64,000 bases of DNA from Altererythrobacter sp. CAU 1644 (GTDB lineage: Bacteria > Pseudomonadota > Alphaproteobacteria > Sphingomonadales > Sphingomonadaceae): contig NZ_CP121106.1 in the NCBI RefSeq assembly GCF_029623755.1, positions 2,732,352 through 2,796,351 of the forward strand, read 5' to 3'. A program made the translations under genes and the position numbers. How positions within the stretch are numbered: the stretch's first letter is position 1; each line of letters starts with the position of its first letter. Positions 1 to 8,849 of the stretch are shown in pieces. The notes below the pieces were generated by a model. That model saw only the letters and a program-made list of their open reading frames with translations. It was not told the origin of the DNA and did not search any database.

Positions 1-674
1 AGACCGAAGAGGAGCGGAAGTCCGCCCATGAGATGCTCAGCCTGCTGACCCCTGTGATCAAGGGTTTTACGACCGACAAAGGCTATGAAACCGCGACCAA
101 TATGCAGCAGGTCTTCGGCGGCCACGGCTATATCGAAGAATGGGGCATGAGCCAGTTCGTGCGTGATGCGCGTATCGCCCAGATCTACGAGGGTGCGAAC
201 GGCATTCAGGCGATGGACCTGTGCGGTCGCAAGCTTGGCCAGAATGGCGGCGCGACGATCCAGGCCTTCTTTGCGATGGTCGACGAGGAAATCGCTGCGG
301 CCAAGAGCAACCCGCAACTTGTTGAGATTGCCACGCGACTAGAGAAGGCACTAGGTGAGCAGAAAGCTGCGACCATGTGGTTCATGCAAAACGCGATGAC
401 CAACCCCAATAATCTCGGGGCCGGCGCCTACAACTACATGCACATCATGGGCCTCGTAACGCTCGGTTACATGTGGCTGAAGATGGCCAAGACAGCTGCC
501 GAGAAGCTGTCTGGCGGCGCCGGTGACAAGGCATTCTACGAAGCCAAGCTGGTATCGGCGAACTATTATGCCGAACGCTTCTTGCCCGATTCCGGTGCAC
601 TTCGCCGCAAGCTGGAAGCAGGTGCGGAGAACATGATGGCTCTGCCGGCGGATGCGTTCCAGACCGCAGCCTGA
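1..674 (+). CDS. Acyl-CoA dehydrogenase, C-terminal part (5' end outside window)
   Basis: This is the last ~223 residues of an acyl-CoA dehydrogenase, a flavoenzyme that makes the alpha,beta-unsaturated acyl-CoA in fatty-acid or related acyl-CoA breakdown. The reading frame is open from base 3 and runs off the left edge; the first in-frame ATG at 33 is internal. The FGGHGYIEEWG stretch and RDARIAQIYEGANGIQ are the family's typical FAD/substrate region, with the Glu of YEG at the usual catalytic-base position. A further ~130 residues follow, as in the ~600-residue subgroup (DmdC-like) that has an added C-terminal domain. The substrate cannot be told from this part. A hairpin at 699-726 probably ends the transcript. 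Confidence 0.93.
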   Translation, partial: TEEERKSAHEMLSLLTPVIKGFTTDKGYETATNMQQVFGGHGYIEEWGMSQFVRDARIAQIYEGANGIQAMDLCGRKLGQNGGATIQAFFAMVDEEIAAAKSNPQLVEIATRLEKALGEQKAATMWFMQNAMTNPNNLGAGAYNYMHIMGLVTLGYMWLKMAKTAAEKLSGGAGDKAFYEAKLVSANYYAERFLPDSGALRRKLEAGAENMMALPADAFQTAA

Positions 675-698
675 TCGCGCAGACTTTGCTGAAATGGC

Positions 699-726
699 GA
701 AGGGCGTCTCGTTCGAGGCGCCCTTC
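699..726. terminator. Bidirectional hairpin terminator between convergent genes
   Basis: GAAGGGCGTCTCG pairs with CGAGGCGCCCTTC around a TT loop, a 13-bp stem with one T.G wobble, followed by GTTT on the plus strand. It lies between the acyl-CoA dehydrogenase and the convergent PAP2 gene, so it may serve both. The T-run is short. Confidence 0.7.
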
Positions 727-728
727 GT

Positions 729-1739
729 TTATGCGACGGCAGGCGCCGGCTGCTTCTTCGGAAGCCTTTCACTCAGGGTCACGATCTTGCCGCTCGCCCA
801 CCAGATGAAAGGTATGAGTGCCGTGGAGATCATCCCGTCGACGGCATAGTGCCAACCGAGGTGCACCGATCCGAACCAGATGATCACGTGATATGCGATG
901 GCGAGGTAAGTACGCCAATCCCAGCCATACCGATCGTGTACCATCAACACGACGATCATCGTGATTGCACAATGGAGAGAAGGGACGGCGCTGATCCCGC
1001 TGCCAATAGCTTCGTCGCCTACCGTCATTCGCAGAGTTTCCTGGAGCTTGAGCGCCGCCAGGTTCTGATGCGAAAGCAGGTCCATCAATGGGGTGAACCG
1101 ATCGCTGCCGTAGAATTCGGCGTAGAAGCATGGGCCAACCGAAGCGAAGAGGGTGGCCAAGAGGTTGCCCAACAAGATCCAGGTCAGGAAGAAGCTCAAG
1201 GTGGCGCGCTTGCGAAACTGCGAATCCTTGGCGAAGGCGGCAAAGCCGAACGAAATGAGCATTACCGGCAGCCACACGACATAAAGCATGTCGATAAACT
1301 GTGTGCCCAATGGGCCGACCATGGAATGAGTGATCAGCCAAGGATCCTGGCCGAAAATCGCCTTGTCCCATGACGCGAACATGGGATCCGCCCAATACTC
1401 GTTATGTCGGGGGATCGCCACCTTGAGCGCGCGGTAGGCACGATGGACGATCAGGTAGATCAGGATGAAGAGAAAGCCGTAGAAAAAACGTTCGCGATTC
1501 TCCCGTAGTGTCTCGCCGAGATGACCAAGCACATTGGAGGGCTGCGCCCTTACTGAGCGGAAAACCAGTCCCGCAAAAATCAGTAGGGGTGGCATGAGCG
1601 AGAAAGTCAAAACTTCCTGCAGCCAAGACCAGGTGAAGTAGTCGACGAGCTTCCGCTCGCCCAGAGAAACAGCCGCAGTGAAATGCGCGACCACAATAGC
1701 AGCGACCCAACGAATCGTTCCGACCCCTCGTAAGAACAT
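729..1739 (-). CDS. PAP2 / Aur1-like membrane phosphatase-phosphotransferase
   Basis: A 336-residue polytopic inner-membrane protein with about six or more hydrophobic segments. It carries the PAP2 signature: PSLHC at residues 253-257 and the last motif SVHLGWHYAVD at 291-301, giving catalytic His256, His297 and Asp301. The late position of these motifs, and SVGPCFYA near 200, resemble the Aur1/inositol-phosphotransferase type of PAP2 rather than small undecaprenyl-phosphate phosphatases. Such enzymes move or remove phospho-headgroups on lipids. Sphingomonads make sphingolipids, so a headgroup role is possible, but this is inference. Transcribed toward the acyl-CoA dehydrogenase; the upstream neighbour cysK is 42 bp away on the same strand. 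Confidence 0.8.
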   Translation of the reverse strand: MFLRGVGTIRWVAAIVVAHFTAAVSLGERKLVDYFTWSWLQEVLTFSLMPPLLIFAGLVFRSVRAQPSNVLGHLGETLRENRERFFYGFLFILIYLIVHRAYRALKVAIPRHNEYWADPMFASWDKAIFGQDPWLITHSMVGPLGTQFIDMLYVVWLPVMLISFGFAAFAKDSQFRKRATLSFFLTWILLGNLLATLFASVGPCFYAEFYGSDRFTPLMDLLSHQNLAALKLQETLRMTVGDEAIGSGISAVPSLHCAITMIVVLMVHDRYGWDWRTYLAIAYHVIIWFGSVHLGWHYAVDGMISTALIPFIWWASGKIVTLSERLPKKQPAPAVA

Positions 1740-1781
1740 TCAACCTACACGGCGCCGAATCCTCGCCGCCGTGTTCGATTA

Positions 1782-2699
1782 CTACTCTGGCAGAAAATCC
1801 GGAACAGAAAGATAACGCTCACCTGTGTCGTAATTGAAACCGAGCACCCGTGTCCCGGCGGCGAGGTCGGGCAGTTTCTGGGCAATCGCCGCGAGGGTTG
1901 CGCCGCTGGAGATTCCAACGAGCATGCCTTCCTCGCGCGCGACGCGGCGGGCCATCTCCTTGGCATCTTTAGGCTCAACCTGAATCGCCCCGTCGATTGC
2001 CTGCGTGTGCAAATTTCCCGGGATGAATCCGGCGCCGATTCCCTGGATCGGGTGCGGGCCGGGCTGTCCGCCCGAGATCACGGGGGAAAGCGTCGGCTCC
2101 ACGGCATAGGCCTTCATGCCCGACCAGTGACGCTTGAGCTCTTCCGCGCAGCCGGTGAGATGTCCGCCGGTGCCAACGCCAGTAATCAGCACATCGACCG
2201 GGCTATCGGCGAAATCCTGGAGGATTTCCTTCGCAGTGGTTCGCACATGGACCTTCCAGTTCGAATCATTGTCGAACTGGCTCGGCATCCACGAGTTCTC
2301 GGTCTGCTCGATCAGCTCGTTGGCCCGCTCGATCGCGCCCTTCATGCCCTTTTCCTTGGGCGTGAGGTCAAAGCTGGCGCCATAGGCAAGCATCAGCCTG
2401 CGGCGCTCGAGTGACATCGATTCGGGCATCACGAGCACCAGCTTGTAGCCTTTGACCGCGGCCGCCATCGCGAGGCCGATACCCGTATTGCCACTGGTCG
2501 GCTCGATGATCGTGCCGCCGGGTTTGAGCGCCCCGCTTGCCTCGGCGTCCTCGATCATCGCCAAGCCGATCCGATCCTTGATCGAGCCGCCGGGATTGCT
2601 GCGTTCCGACTTTACCCAGACTTCATGGTCGGGAAACATCCGTGCAAGTCGGATATGCGGCGTGTTGCCGATGGTTTCGAGAATACTGGCGGCTTTCAT
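1782..2699 (-). CDS. cysK: Cysteine synthase A (O-acetylserine sulfhydrylase)
   Basis: A 305-residue PLP enzyme that makes cysteine from O-acetylserine and sulfide in the cytoplasm. The PLP lysine is Lys41 in [18 protein letters not shown] (about 66-73) binds the substrate carboxylate and [10 protein letters not shown] (about 175) the cofactor phosphate. Length and motifs fit CysK/CysM; the MPxxMSxERR and SGATLAA segments favour CysK. The start ATG lies one base after the TGA of the upstream exporter gene, and its ribosome site GGAGG is inside that gene's end, so the two are translationally coupled. A cysteine exporter would make sense as partner, but the exporter's substrate is unknown. Confidence 0.95.
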   Translation of the reverse strand: MKAASILETIGNTPHIRLARMFPDHEVWVKSERSNPGGSIKDRIGLAMIEDAEASGALKPGGTIIEPTSGNTGIGLAMAAAVKGYKLVLVMPESMSLERRRLMLAYGASFDLTPKEKGMKGAIERANELIEQTENSWMPSQFDNDSNWKVHVRTTAKEILQDFADSPVDVLITGVGTGGHLTGCAEELKRHWSGMKAYAVEPTLSPVISGGQPGPHPIQGIGAGFIPGNLHTQAIDGAIQVEPKDAKEMARRVAREEGMLVGISSGATLAAIAQKLPDLAAGTRVLGFNYDTGERYLSVPDFLPE

Positions 2700-2700
2700 G

Positions 2701-4005
2701 TCATACCTCCTGCGGGGTAGGTTTGGACGGATGTCGGTCTTCTAGCAAATCCTCGGGCGGATCGAAGGTCTTGGTCGTGCGCAGCACGGGGAACACGCGG
2801 CTCCAGATCGCCACCGTTACGATAGCACCGACACCGCCTGCAACCACTGCAGCGACCGGGCCAATCAGAAATGCGAGGCTGCCGGAGAAAAAATCACCGC
2901 CTTCGTTCGACGCGCTGATGGTCAGCTGGCTGACCGATGATACGCGACCGCGCTTGTCGTCCGGCGTGTGAAGCTGGATCAGCGACGAGCGGATGTAGAC
3001 GCTGAACATGTCGGCAGCCCCGACGATGAACAGCATTGCGAGGCTCAGCGGCATCGAGGTCGAGAGGCCGAAGACAATCGTGGCGATACCGAACACAAAC
3101 ACGGCCAGGAGCATCTTGGGGCCGACGTTGTGCTTTAGGGGCCTCCATGAAAACCACGCGGCAGTGATCGCCGCTCCGGTGGCCGGTGCCATGGCGAGCT
3201 GGGCAAGGCCTTGTTCGCCGACCTGGAGAATGTCGCGGGCGTAGACGGGAAACAGTGCAGTTGCCCCAGCCAGAAACACCGCAAACAGATCGAGCGTGAT
3301 TGACCCCAGCACCATCTTGTTATGAGCAACGTAGCGCAGGCCATCGATGATTTGCCCGATCGGGCGAATGTCCTTGCGCATGGCCTGCTGCGGCACCTTG
3401 CCGATCATCGCGAGGGCCACGAAGGCCACCACGAACAGCCCGCATGCGACGATATAGGGCATCGCAGGCTCGATTGCGTAAAGATAGCCGCCCATCGCCG
3501 GACCCACGATCATTCCCACCTGCCAGGAGATCGAGGAAAGCGCGATGGCATTGGGCAGGATTGCCTTTGGCACCAGGTTCGGCGCGAGGGAGGAGAGTGC
3601 AGGTCCGGTAAAAGTCCGCGCGACGCCGAGCATGATCGCAATCGCGAACAGTACCGGCAGGGTCATCGCGTCCTGCCAAGTTACCGCTGCGAGGACAGCG
3701 GCGCATGCGAGCTGCAGCAGGATGGTAAGGAGACCAATCTTTCGCCGGTCGTACTGGTCGGCAGCCAATCCCGCGAAAGGCGTGAGCACGAAGAGCGGTG
3801 CGAATTGTAGGAGGCCGATGAGGGCCAACTGTCCCGAAGCTGCGCCGACACTCATGCCGCTGTCGCGCGCAATATTGTAAGTTTGCCAACCGATGATGAG
3901 CAGCATGGCGTACTGCGCCAGCGTCATCGCAAGTCGCGCCGTCCAGTAGGCGCGGAAATTGCCGATGTGGAAAGGGTGCCCGGCAGGGCTCTCGGTATCG
4001 CTCAC
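2701..4005 (-). CDS. MFS exporter, EntS-like (MFS_3 type)
   Basis: A 434-residue major facilitator with about 12 hydrophobic segments. The loop 2-3 motif is present as [11 protein letters not shown] (around residue 85-95), and the [20 protein letters not shown] region is typical of the EntS/MFS_3 family of proton-driven exporters. The start is GTG (GTGAGCGATACC); no strong ribosome site is seen. It is directly followed by cysK (1 bp gap). The substrate is not shown by sequence; the coupling to cysK makes a sulfur compound or a metabolite of cysteine a fair guess only. Confidence 0.85.
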   Translation of the reverse strand: MSDTESPAGHPFHIGNFRAYWTARLAMTLAQYAMLLIIGWQTYNIARDSGMSVGAASGQLALIGLLQFAPLFVLTPFAGLAADQYDRRKIGLLTILLQLACAAVLAAVTWQDAMTLPVLFAIAIMLGVARTFTGPALSSLAPNLVPKAILPNAIALSSISWQVGMIVGPAMGGYLYAIEPAMPYIVACGLFVVAFVALAMIGKVPQQAMRKDIRPIGQIIDGLRYVAHNKMVLGSITLDLFAVFLAGATALFPVYARDILQVGEQGLAQLAMAPATGAAITAAWFSWRPLKHNVGPKMLLAVFVFGIATIVFGLSTSMPLSLAMLFIVGAADMFSVYIRSSLIQLHTPDDKRGRVSSVSQLTISASNEGGDFFSGSLAFLIGPVAAVVAGGVGAIVTVAIWSRVFPVLRTTKTFDPPEDLLEDRHPSKPTPQEV

Positions 4006-4076
4006 AGACGCGCAATGGCAGGCCGCGAGGGGCCTGCCAATACGTCAAAATCTAGCTGTAGTGGAAGTCGCGCTAC

Positions 4077-4415
4077 TCAGCGCGGACGACGCAGTCGCGG
4101 GTTCGGCTGCAAAGTATCGATCACCGCCATGAAATCGTCGAGACGAATGATGCGTTCGAACTGGAACCCGGCGCGATTGTCGCGCACCCAGATGACGTAG
4201 GCTTCGATCCGACCAACCACAGGCAGTCGAATGATCACACGATCACCGCGCTGCAGGTTATGTGCATCATCGACCATAAAGCCGTGGGCCGAAATGTTGG
4301 CCACGTGCAGGTTCATGTCACCCTGGGCATGGTGCTCCACGATCACCGGGAAATCGACCGGGTGACGCGCGGCGCGGCGCATGTCAGTGACGCTCAGGCT
4401 TGCTCCCGCAGACAC
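4077..4415 (-). CDS. PilZ domain protein
   Basis: A 112-residue single-domain PilZ protein. The cyclic-di-GMP motifs are RRAARH (about residues 13-18, the RxxxR box) and NISAHGF (about 40-46, matching the [D/N]xSxxG box), so c-di-GMP binding is plausible. There is no other domain, as in many alphaproteobacterial PilZ adaptors that act through partner proteins. The start GTG at 4415 has GGAGGG about 9 nt upstream; an ATG eleven codons later just before RRAARH is an alternative. It is separated from the exporter gene by 71 bp and from tyrS by 113 bp. Its target is unknown. Confidence 0.85.
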   Translation of the reverse strand: MSAGASLSVTDMRRAARHPVDFPVIVEHHAQGDMNLHVANISAHGFMVDDAHNLQRGDRVIIRLPVVGRIEAYVIWVRDNRAGFQFERIIRLDDFMAVIDTLQPNPRLRRPR

Positions 4416-4492
4416 AGTATTCGACCCTCCACATCTTGGTTCGTCGAAATCACTAATGCGGTAGAAAGGCTGATAATTTGTAAAGAACCGCT

Positions 4493-4507
4493 GTCCCGAT
4501 ACGGGAC
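4493..4507. other. Small inverted repeat downstream of tyrS
   Basis: GTCCCG-ATA-CGGGAC is a perfect 6-bp stem with a 3-nt loop in the gap between tyrS and the PilZ gene. It has no T-run, so it is a weak terminator candidate only. Confidence 0.3.
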
Positions 4508-4528
4508 GTCCCCTCCGGTGGAGCGCCC

Positions 4529-5758
4529 TTATCGTGTCACGAGGCCGTGCTTTTTCTTGCCGAGGCTGAGCTTGAGCGACTCGTTCACAGCGGGAAGGAC
4601 CAGTATTCCCGGATCGGTGACGACCGCGTCTTCGAGCTTGACCGCACCTTCGGCCAGTTTGCGCTTCGCTTCGCCGTTGGATTGGGTGAACCCGATCGCC
4701 GTCAGAACCGCGCCGATGCGCATGCCTTCATCACCTACCGACAGGGTAGGGAGGTCTTCGCCAACACCGCCGCCCGCAAAGGTCTCGCGCGCTGTCGCTT
4801 CGGCAGCCTTGGCTGCTGCTTCGCCGCGCACCATCTTAGTGACCTCGTTGGCAAGAACGACCTTGGCCTCGTTGATCTCGGCACCTTCGAGCGCTTCGAG
4901 ACGTGCCACCTCGTCAAGCGGGACATCGGTAAACAGGCGCAGGAACCGGCCAACATCGCGGTCGTCAGTATTGCGCCAGTATTGCCAGAAATCGTAGCCC
5001 GGAAGCTGCTCTTCATTGAGCCAGATCGCGCCAGAGACCGACTTGCCCATTTTCTGCCCGTCGGCCCGGGTAATGAGGGGCGCTGTCACGCCATAGACTT
5101 CCTTGCCATCGATGCGCCGGGTCAGTTCGATCCCATTGACGATGTTACCCCACTGGTCGCTGCCGCCTAGTTGCAGGCGGCAATCATAATCGCGCGCGAG
5201 CTTGAGGAAATCATACGCCTGCATGATCATGTAGTTGAATTCGAGGAAGGTCAGCGGCTGTTCGCGGTCGAGGCGCAGCTTGACCGAATCGAAGGTCAGC
5301 ATCCGATTGATGGTGAAATGCGGGCCGACATCGCGAAGCATCTCGATGTAGCCGAGCTTGCTCAGCCAATCGTCATTGTTGATCAGGATCGCGCCGGTTG
5401 GGCTATCGTCGAACCGTAGGATCTTCTCGAAGCTGTCCTTGATCGAGGCCACATTGGCCGCGAGTCGCTCTTCGGTGAGCATGGTCCGCGTTTCGTCTTT
5501 GCCCGATGGATCGCCGACCTTGGCTGTGCCTCCGCCCATGATCACGATTGGCCGGTGGCCGGCCTGCTGGACGCGCTTAAGCAGCATGATCGAAGCGAGA
5601 TTGCCGATGTGGAGCGATGGCGCGGTCGGATCGAATCCGACATAGGCCGTCACGATCTCCTTCGAAGCCAGCGCGTCGAGCGCGTCGGCATCGGTAACCT
5701 GGTGGATATGCCCGCGCTCTTGTAGCAGGCGCAGGAGATCGGATTTGTACTCGCTCAT
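4529..5758 (-). CDS. tyrS: Tyrosyl-tRNA synthetase
   Basis: A ~409-residue class I synthetase that charges tRNA-Tyr. The HIGH box is LHIGN in PTAPSLHIGNLAS; the KMSKS loop is QKMGKS. A C-terminal S4-type RNA-binding segment (KLAEGAVKLEDAVV) is present. The open frame extends 85 codons further upstream, but similarity begins at MSEYKSDLLRLLQERG, so the start is set at 5758; ATG at 5764 (two codons earlier) is equally possible and the ribosome site is weak. The first bases face the divergent DOMON-like gene, 48 bp away, so the two share a promoter region. Confidence 0.96.
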   Translation of the reverse strand: MSEYKSDLLRLLQERGHIHQVTDADALDALASKEIVTAYVGFDPTAPSLHIGNLASIMLLKRVQQAGHRPIVIMGGGTAKVGDPSGKDETRTMLTEERLAANVASIKDSFEKILRFDDSPTGAILINNDDWLSKLGYIEMLRDVGPHFTINRMLTFDSVKLRLDREQPLTFLEFNYMIMQAYDFLKLARDYDCRLQLGGSDQWGNIVNGIELTRRIDGKEVYGVTAPLITRADGQKMGKSVSGAIWLNEEQLPGYDFWQYWRNTDDRDVGRFLRLFTDVPLDEVARLEALEGAEINEAKVVLANEVTKMVRGEAAAKAAEATARETFAGGGVGEDLPTLSVGDEGMRIGAVLTAIGFTQSNGEAKRKLAEGAVKLEDAVVTDPGILVLPAVNESLKLSLGKKKHGLVTR

Positions 5759-5806
5759 GGACATTCTCTTGCCTTGGGAGGGCGCGGTTAGCATGGAGGG
5801 GGGGTA

Positions 5807-6352
5807 ATGCAAGCGCATCGGCTCATTCCTCACCCCGCTCACCCGCCGCTCGCCGTCACCGCGATAGAGGCGCGCATCCATGACGATGATGCCAACTGGC
5901 TGCGACTGCGATGGAAAGTCGAGGGGGCGCAGAAGCTGGTGCTGCCGAGGATTGGGAGCAAGACGAGGGCTGACGGATTGTGGAGGACGACCTGTTTCGA
6001 GCTGTTCCTGCAACCTGAAGGCGGCGCCGGGTATAGCGAGTGGAACCTGTCACCCTCGCGGCGTTGGAATGCCTATGACTTCGTCGAATATCGCGAAGGG
6101 ATGGCTGAACGAGTGGTGAGGCGAGCGCCAGATAGCCAAGTCCACCCCGGGTCGAGCTTTACGATCTTCTATGCAGCGATTCCTCGGTCGGAGCTTCCCG
6201 ACGCGCCATGCAGGATGAGCATCAGCGCCGTTATCGAGGAGGAGGGTGGCCGCATCAGCTATTGGGCCATCCAGCATCCCAACGATGAGAAGCCCGATTT
6301 CCACGATCCGGCTTGCTTCGTGGCCGGGCTTGCGGCACCGCACGCATCATGA
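5807..6352 (+). CDS. DOMON-like domain protein
   Basis: A 181-residue protein with no signal peptide or membrane segment. Features such as LWRTTCFELFLQPEGG (about 62-77), YSEWNLSPSRRWNAYDF (about 80-96) and the final YWAIQHP...KPDFHDPACF match the DOMON-like proteins that sphingomonads keep beside DUF1343/NamZ genes. DOMON folds bind sugars or haem; a beta-sandwich binding role is inferred, the ligand is unknown. A strong ribosome site (GGAGGGGGGG) precedes ATG 5807. Its stop overlaps the NamZ start (ATGA), so the two are translated together; a sugar or muropeptide ligand would fit. Confidence 0.75.
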   Translation: MQAHRLIPHPAHPPLAVTAIEARIHDDDANWLRLRWKVEGAQKLVLPRIGSKTRADGLWRTTCFELFLQPEGGAGYSEWNLSPSRRWNAYDFVEYREGMAERVVRRAPDSQVHPGSSFTIFYAAIPRSELPDAPCRMSISAVIEEEGGRISYWAIQHPNDEKPDFHDPACFVAGLAAPHAS

Positions 6353-7545
6353 AATTCGGGATCGATCGTCTCCTCACTGAACCGGATCTGTTGCGAGAGC
6401 TCGATGGGCGCCGCGTCGCGCTGATCGCGCATCCGGCCAGCGTCACCGCAGCGCTCAATCACAGTCTCGATGCCCTCATTGCCGCTGGCGTCAATGTGAC
6501 GAGTGCTTTCGGGCCTCAGCACGGTCTGAAGGGCGACAAGCAGGACAATATGGTCGAGACGGGTGACGAGACCGACCCGACCTACGGCATTCCGGTATTC
6601 TCGCTTTACGGCGAGGTTCGTCGCCCCACTGGGCAGATGATGTCATCGGCAGATGTCTTCCTGTTCGACTTGCAGGACCTCGGCTGCCGAATCTACACCT
6701 TCGTCACCACGCTGCTGTACCTGCTCGAAGAGGCGGCCAAGACTGGCAAGAGCGTGTGGGTGCTCGATCGCCCCAATCCGGCCGGGCGACCGGTAGAAGG
6801 GACTCTGCTCGTTCCGGGGCAGGAAAGCTTCGTCGGGGCAGCGCCCATGCCTATGCGGCACGGGCTGACGCTGGGCGAGATGGGCCATTGGTTTATCGAT
6901 CACTTCGGGCTGGACGTGGATTACCGCGTCGTCGCGATGGAGGGCTGGCAGCCGGACGGCCCCGGTCACGGTTGGCCGCAGGATCGCATCTGGATCAATC
7001 CCAGCCCCAATGCAGCAAACGTCAATATGGCGCGGGCCTATGCCGGGACCGTCATGCTCGAAGGAACGACGCTGAGCGAGGGCAGGGGAACGACCCGCCC
7101 GCTCGAAGTGCTGTTCGGCGCGCCCGATGTCGATGCCAGATCGGTGCTGGCGGAGATGTTGCTGATGGCGCCCGAGTGGATCTCCGGCTGCGCCTTGCGC
7201 GAATGTTGGTTCGAGCCGACCTTTCACAAGCACGCAGGAACACTCTGCAACGCATTGATGATCCATGCAGAAGGCCCGTTCTATGGGCACGACAATTTCC
7301 GTCCTTGGAGGCTGCAAGCCCTGGCCTTCAAGGCGATCCGCAATCTCTATCCCGATTACGAGATTTGGCGTGATTTTCCCTATGAGTACGAACTTGAGCG
7401 GCTCGCGATTGATGTGATCAATGGCGGACCTGCCTTGCGCGAATGGGTGGACAATCCCGACGCCACGCCCCACGATCTCGATGCGATGGCGGCAAATGAC
7501 GAAGCAAGCTGGATAACGACGGTTCGCGGGCACTTGCTCTACTGA
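6349..7545 (+). CDS. namZ: NamZ-type exo-beta-N-acetylmuramidase (DUF1343)
   Basis: A 398-residue DUF1343 protein. Members such as Bacillus NamZ release N-acetylmuramic acid from the non-reducing end of glycan pieces during cell-wall recycling. Conserved family blocks are seen: ALIAHPASV (about 24-32), FGPQHGLKGDKQDNM (50-64), FDLQDLGCRIYTF (about 105-117), VLDRPNPAGRPVEG and MPMRHGLTLGEM. No signal peptide is visible, so it probably acts in the cytoplasm, unlike secreted homologues. ATG 6349 overlaps the previous stop (ATGA), and its own stop overlaps the next start (TGATG). The in-frame ATG at 6313 lies inside the upstream gene and was rejected. Confidence 0.88.
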   Translation: MKFGIDRLLTEPDLLRELDGRRVALIAHPASVTAALNHSLDALIAAGVNVTSAFGPQHGLKGDKQDNMVETGDETDPTYGIPVFSLYGEVRRPTGQMMSSADVFLFDLQDLGCRIYTFVTTLLYLLEEAAKTGKSVWVLDRPNPAGRPVEGTLLVPGQESFVGAAPMPMRHGLTLGEMGHWFIDHFGLDVDYRVVAMEGWQPDGPGHGWPQDRIWINPSPNAANVNMARAYAGTVMLEGTTLSEGRGTTRPLEVLFGAPDVDARSVLAEMLLMAPEWISGCALRECWFEPTFHKHAGTLCNALMIHAEGPFYGHDNFRPWRLQALAFKAIRNLYPDYEIWRDFPYEYELERLAIDVINGGPALREWVDNPDATPHDLDAMAANDEASWITTVRGHLLY

Positions 7546-8831
7546 TGGCCAGCACGGCAACCGCCAGCAGGGGCAACTCGACGCGACTGCTCCTGTGGAT
7601 CCTGCTGGTTGTCTACATCTTCAATTTCATCGACCGGCAGATCGTCAACATCCTGGCGGAGCCCATCCGGAACGAGCTGGGCCTCTCGGACACGCAAATC
7701 GGCCTGATGACTGGCCTTGCCTTTGCGCTATTCTACACAGTGCTCGGCATTCCCATCGCTCGCTACGCCGATCGGCCCACCACCAGCAGGCCGCGGATCA
7801 TCGCCGTTGCTCTCGCAACATGGTCGGTGATGACCGCTTTGTGCGGTTTCGCGCAGAACTTCTGGCAATTGCTGCTCGCAAGGATCGGGGTGGGCGTAGG
7901 CGAGGCTGGATGCACCCCGGCGGCGCATTCGCTGATTTCCGACAGCGTACCCAAGGAAAAGCGCAGCAGCGCTCTCGCGTTCTATGCCCTCGGGATCCCC
8001 ATCGGAACCCTACTGGGCATGATGATCGGCGGCGTGCTCAACGACCTGCTGGGGTGGCGGCTCGCATTCTTCGCAGTAGGGCTACCCGGAGTCGCTCTCG
8101 CGGGTTTCGTCCTCGTCTTCCTGCGCGACCCGCGCCGCCACGGGGGCGTCATTCAACCGACGATGAGCGCTACTCCGCCGCTGGTCGGCAAGGAAATATT
8201 GAAGGCGATCTTCAGTTCGCGTGCGCTCGTCCTGTTGCTGATCGCCGGGTCGTGCGCCTCCTTTCTCGCCTACGGCAAGACAACCTGGGCGACGATATTC
8301 TTCCAGCGGACCCATGGGCTGACGCCGGGAGAAGTCGGCTTCTACTTCGGCGTGGTCAATGGAGCGGCGGGAATCCTCGGAACCTGGCTCGGAGGATGGC
8401 TGGCCGACCGCTTCGGCGGAACCAATCGGCGACACGTCCTGACTGCACCGGCAGTGGGAATGATGATCGCCGCTCCGGCCGCCTTCTGGGCCTATTCGGT
8501 CGCAGACTGGAGAGCGGCGCTCTTCCTGCTCTTCGTGCCGACACTCCTGAACTCGCTATATTACGGGCCGACCTACTCGAGCGTGCAAGGGCTGGTCCCA
8601 CGCGAAGCGAGAGCCATGGCGAGCGCCGTGATGTTGTTTTGCCAGAACCTCATCGGGCTTGGCCTGGGTCCGCTGCTCTTCGGCATGATGTCCGACGCGA
8701 TCAGGCCTGAATTCGGGGAAAACAGCGTGCAGGTAGTGCTTTATGTCGCGGCCTTCCTCGGCCTTTTGCCTGCATTCTTCTTCTGGCGCTGCAGCCTGCG
8801 GCTCAATGCGGAACTCGACCAGAAAGACTGA
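7545..8831 (+). CDS. MFS transporter, spinster-like, coupled to NamZ
   Basis: A 428-residue major facilitator with about 12 hydrophobic segments. Diagnostic parts are FNFIDRQIVNILAEPIRNELGLSDTQIGLM in the first helix region and GVGEAGCTPAAHSLISD in helix 4, both typical of the spinster-like MFS group common in sphingomonads. The start ATG overlaps the namZ stop (TGATG), the third gene of the operon. Because namZ lacks a signal peptide, an importer of muramyl-sugars or muropeptides in the same operon is a reasonable hypothesis; the sequence alone does not give the substrate or direction. The gene ends 18 bp before the convergent VWA gene. Confidence 0.85.
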   Translation: MASTATASRGNSTRLLLWILLVVYIFNFIDRQIVNILAEPIRNELGLSDTQIGLMTGLAFALFYTVLGIPIARYADRPTTSRPRIIAVALATWSVMTALCGFAQNFWQLLLARIGVGVGEAGCTPAAHSLISDSVPKEKRSSALAFYALGIPIGTLLGMMIGGVLNDLLGWRLAFFAVGLPGVALAGFVLVFLRDPRRHGGVIQPTMSATPPLVGKEILKAIFSSRALVLLLIAGSCASFLAYGKTTWATIFFQRTHGLTPGEVGFYFGVVNGAAGILGTWLGGWLADRFGGTNRRHVLTAPAVGMMIAAPAAFWAYSVADWRAALFLLFVPTLLNSLYYGPTYSSVQGLVPREARAMASAVMLFCQNLIGLGLGPLLFGMMSDAIRPEFGENSVQVVLYVAAFLGLLPAFFFWRCSLRLNAELDQKD

Positions 8832-8849
8832 GGCTGCGGCGCGGCGAGT

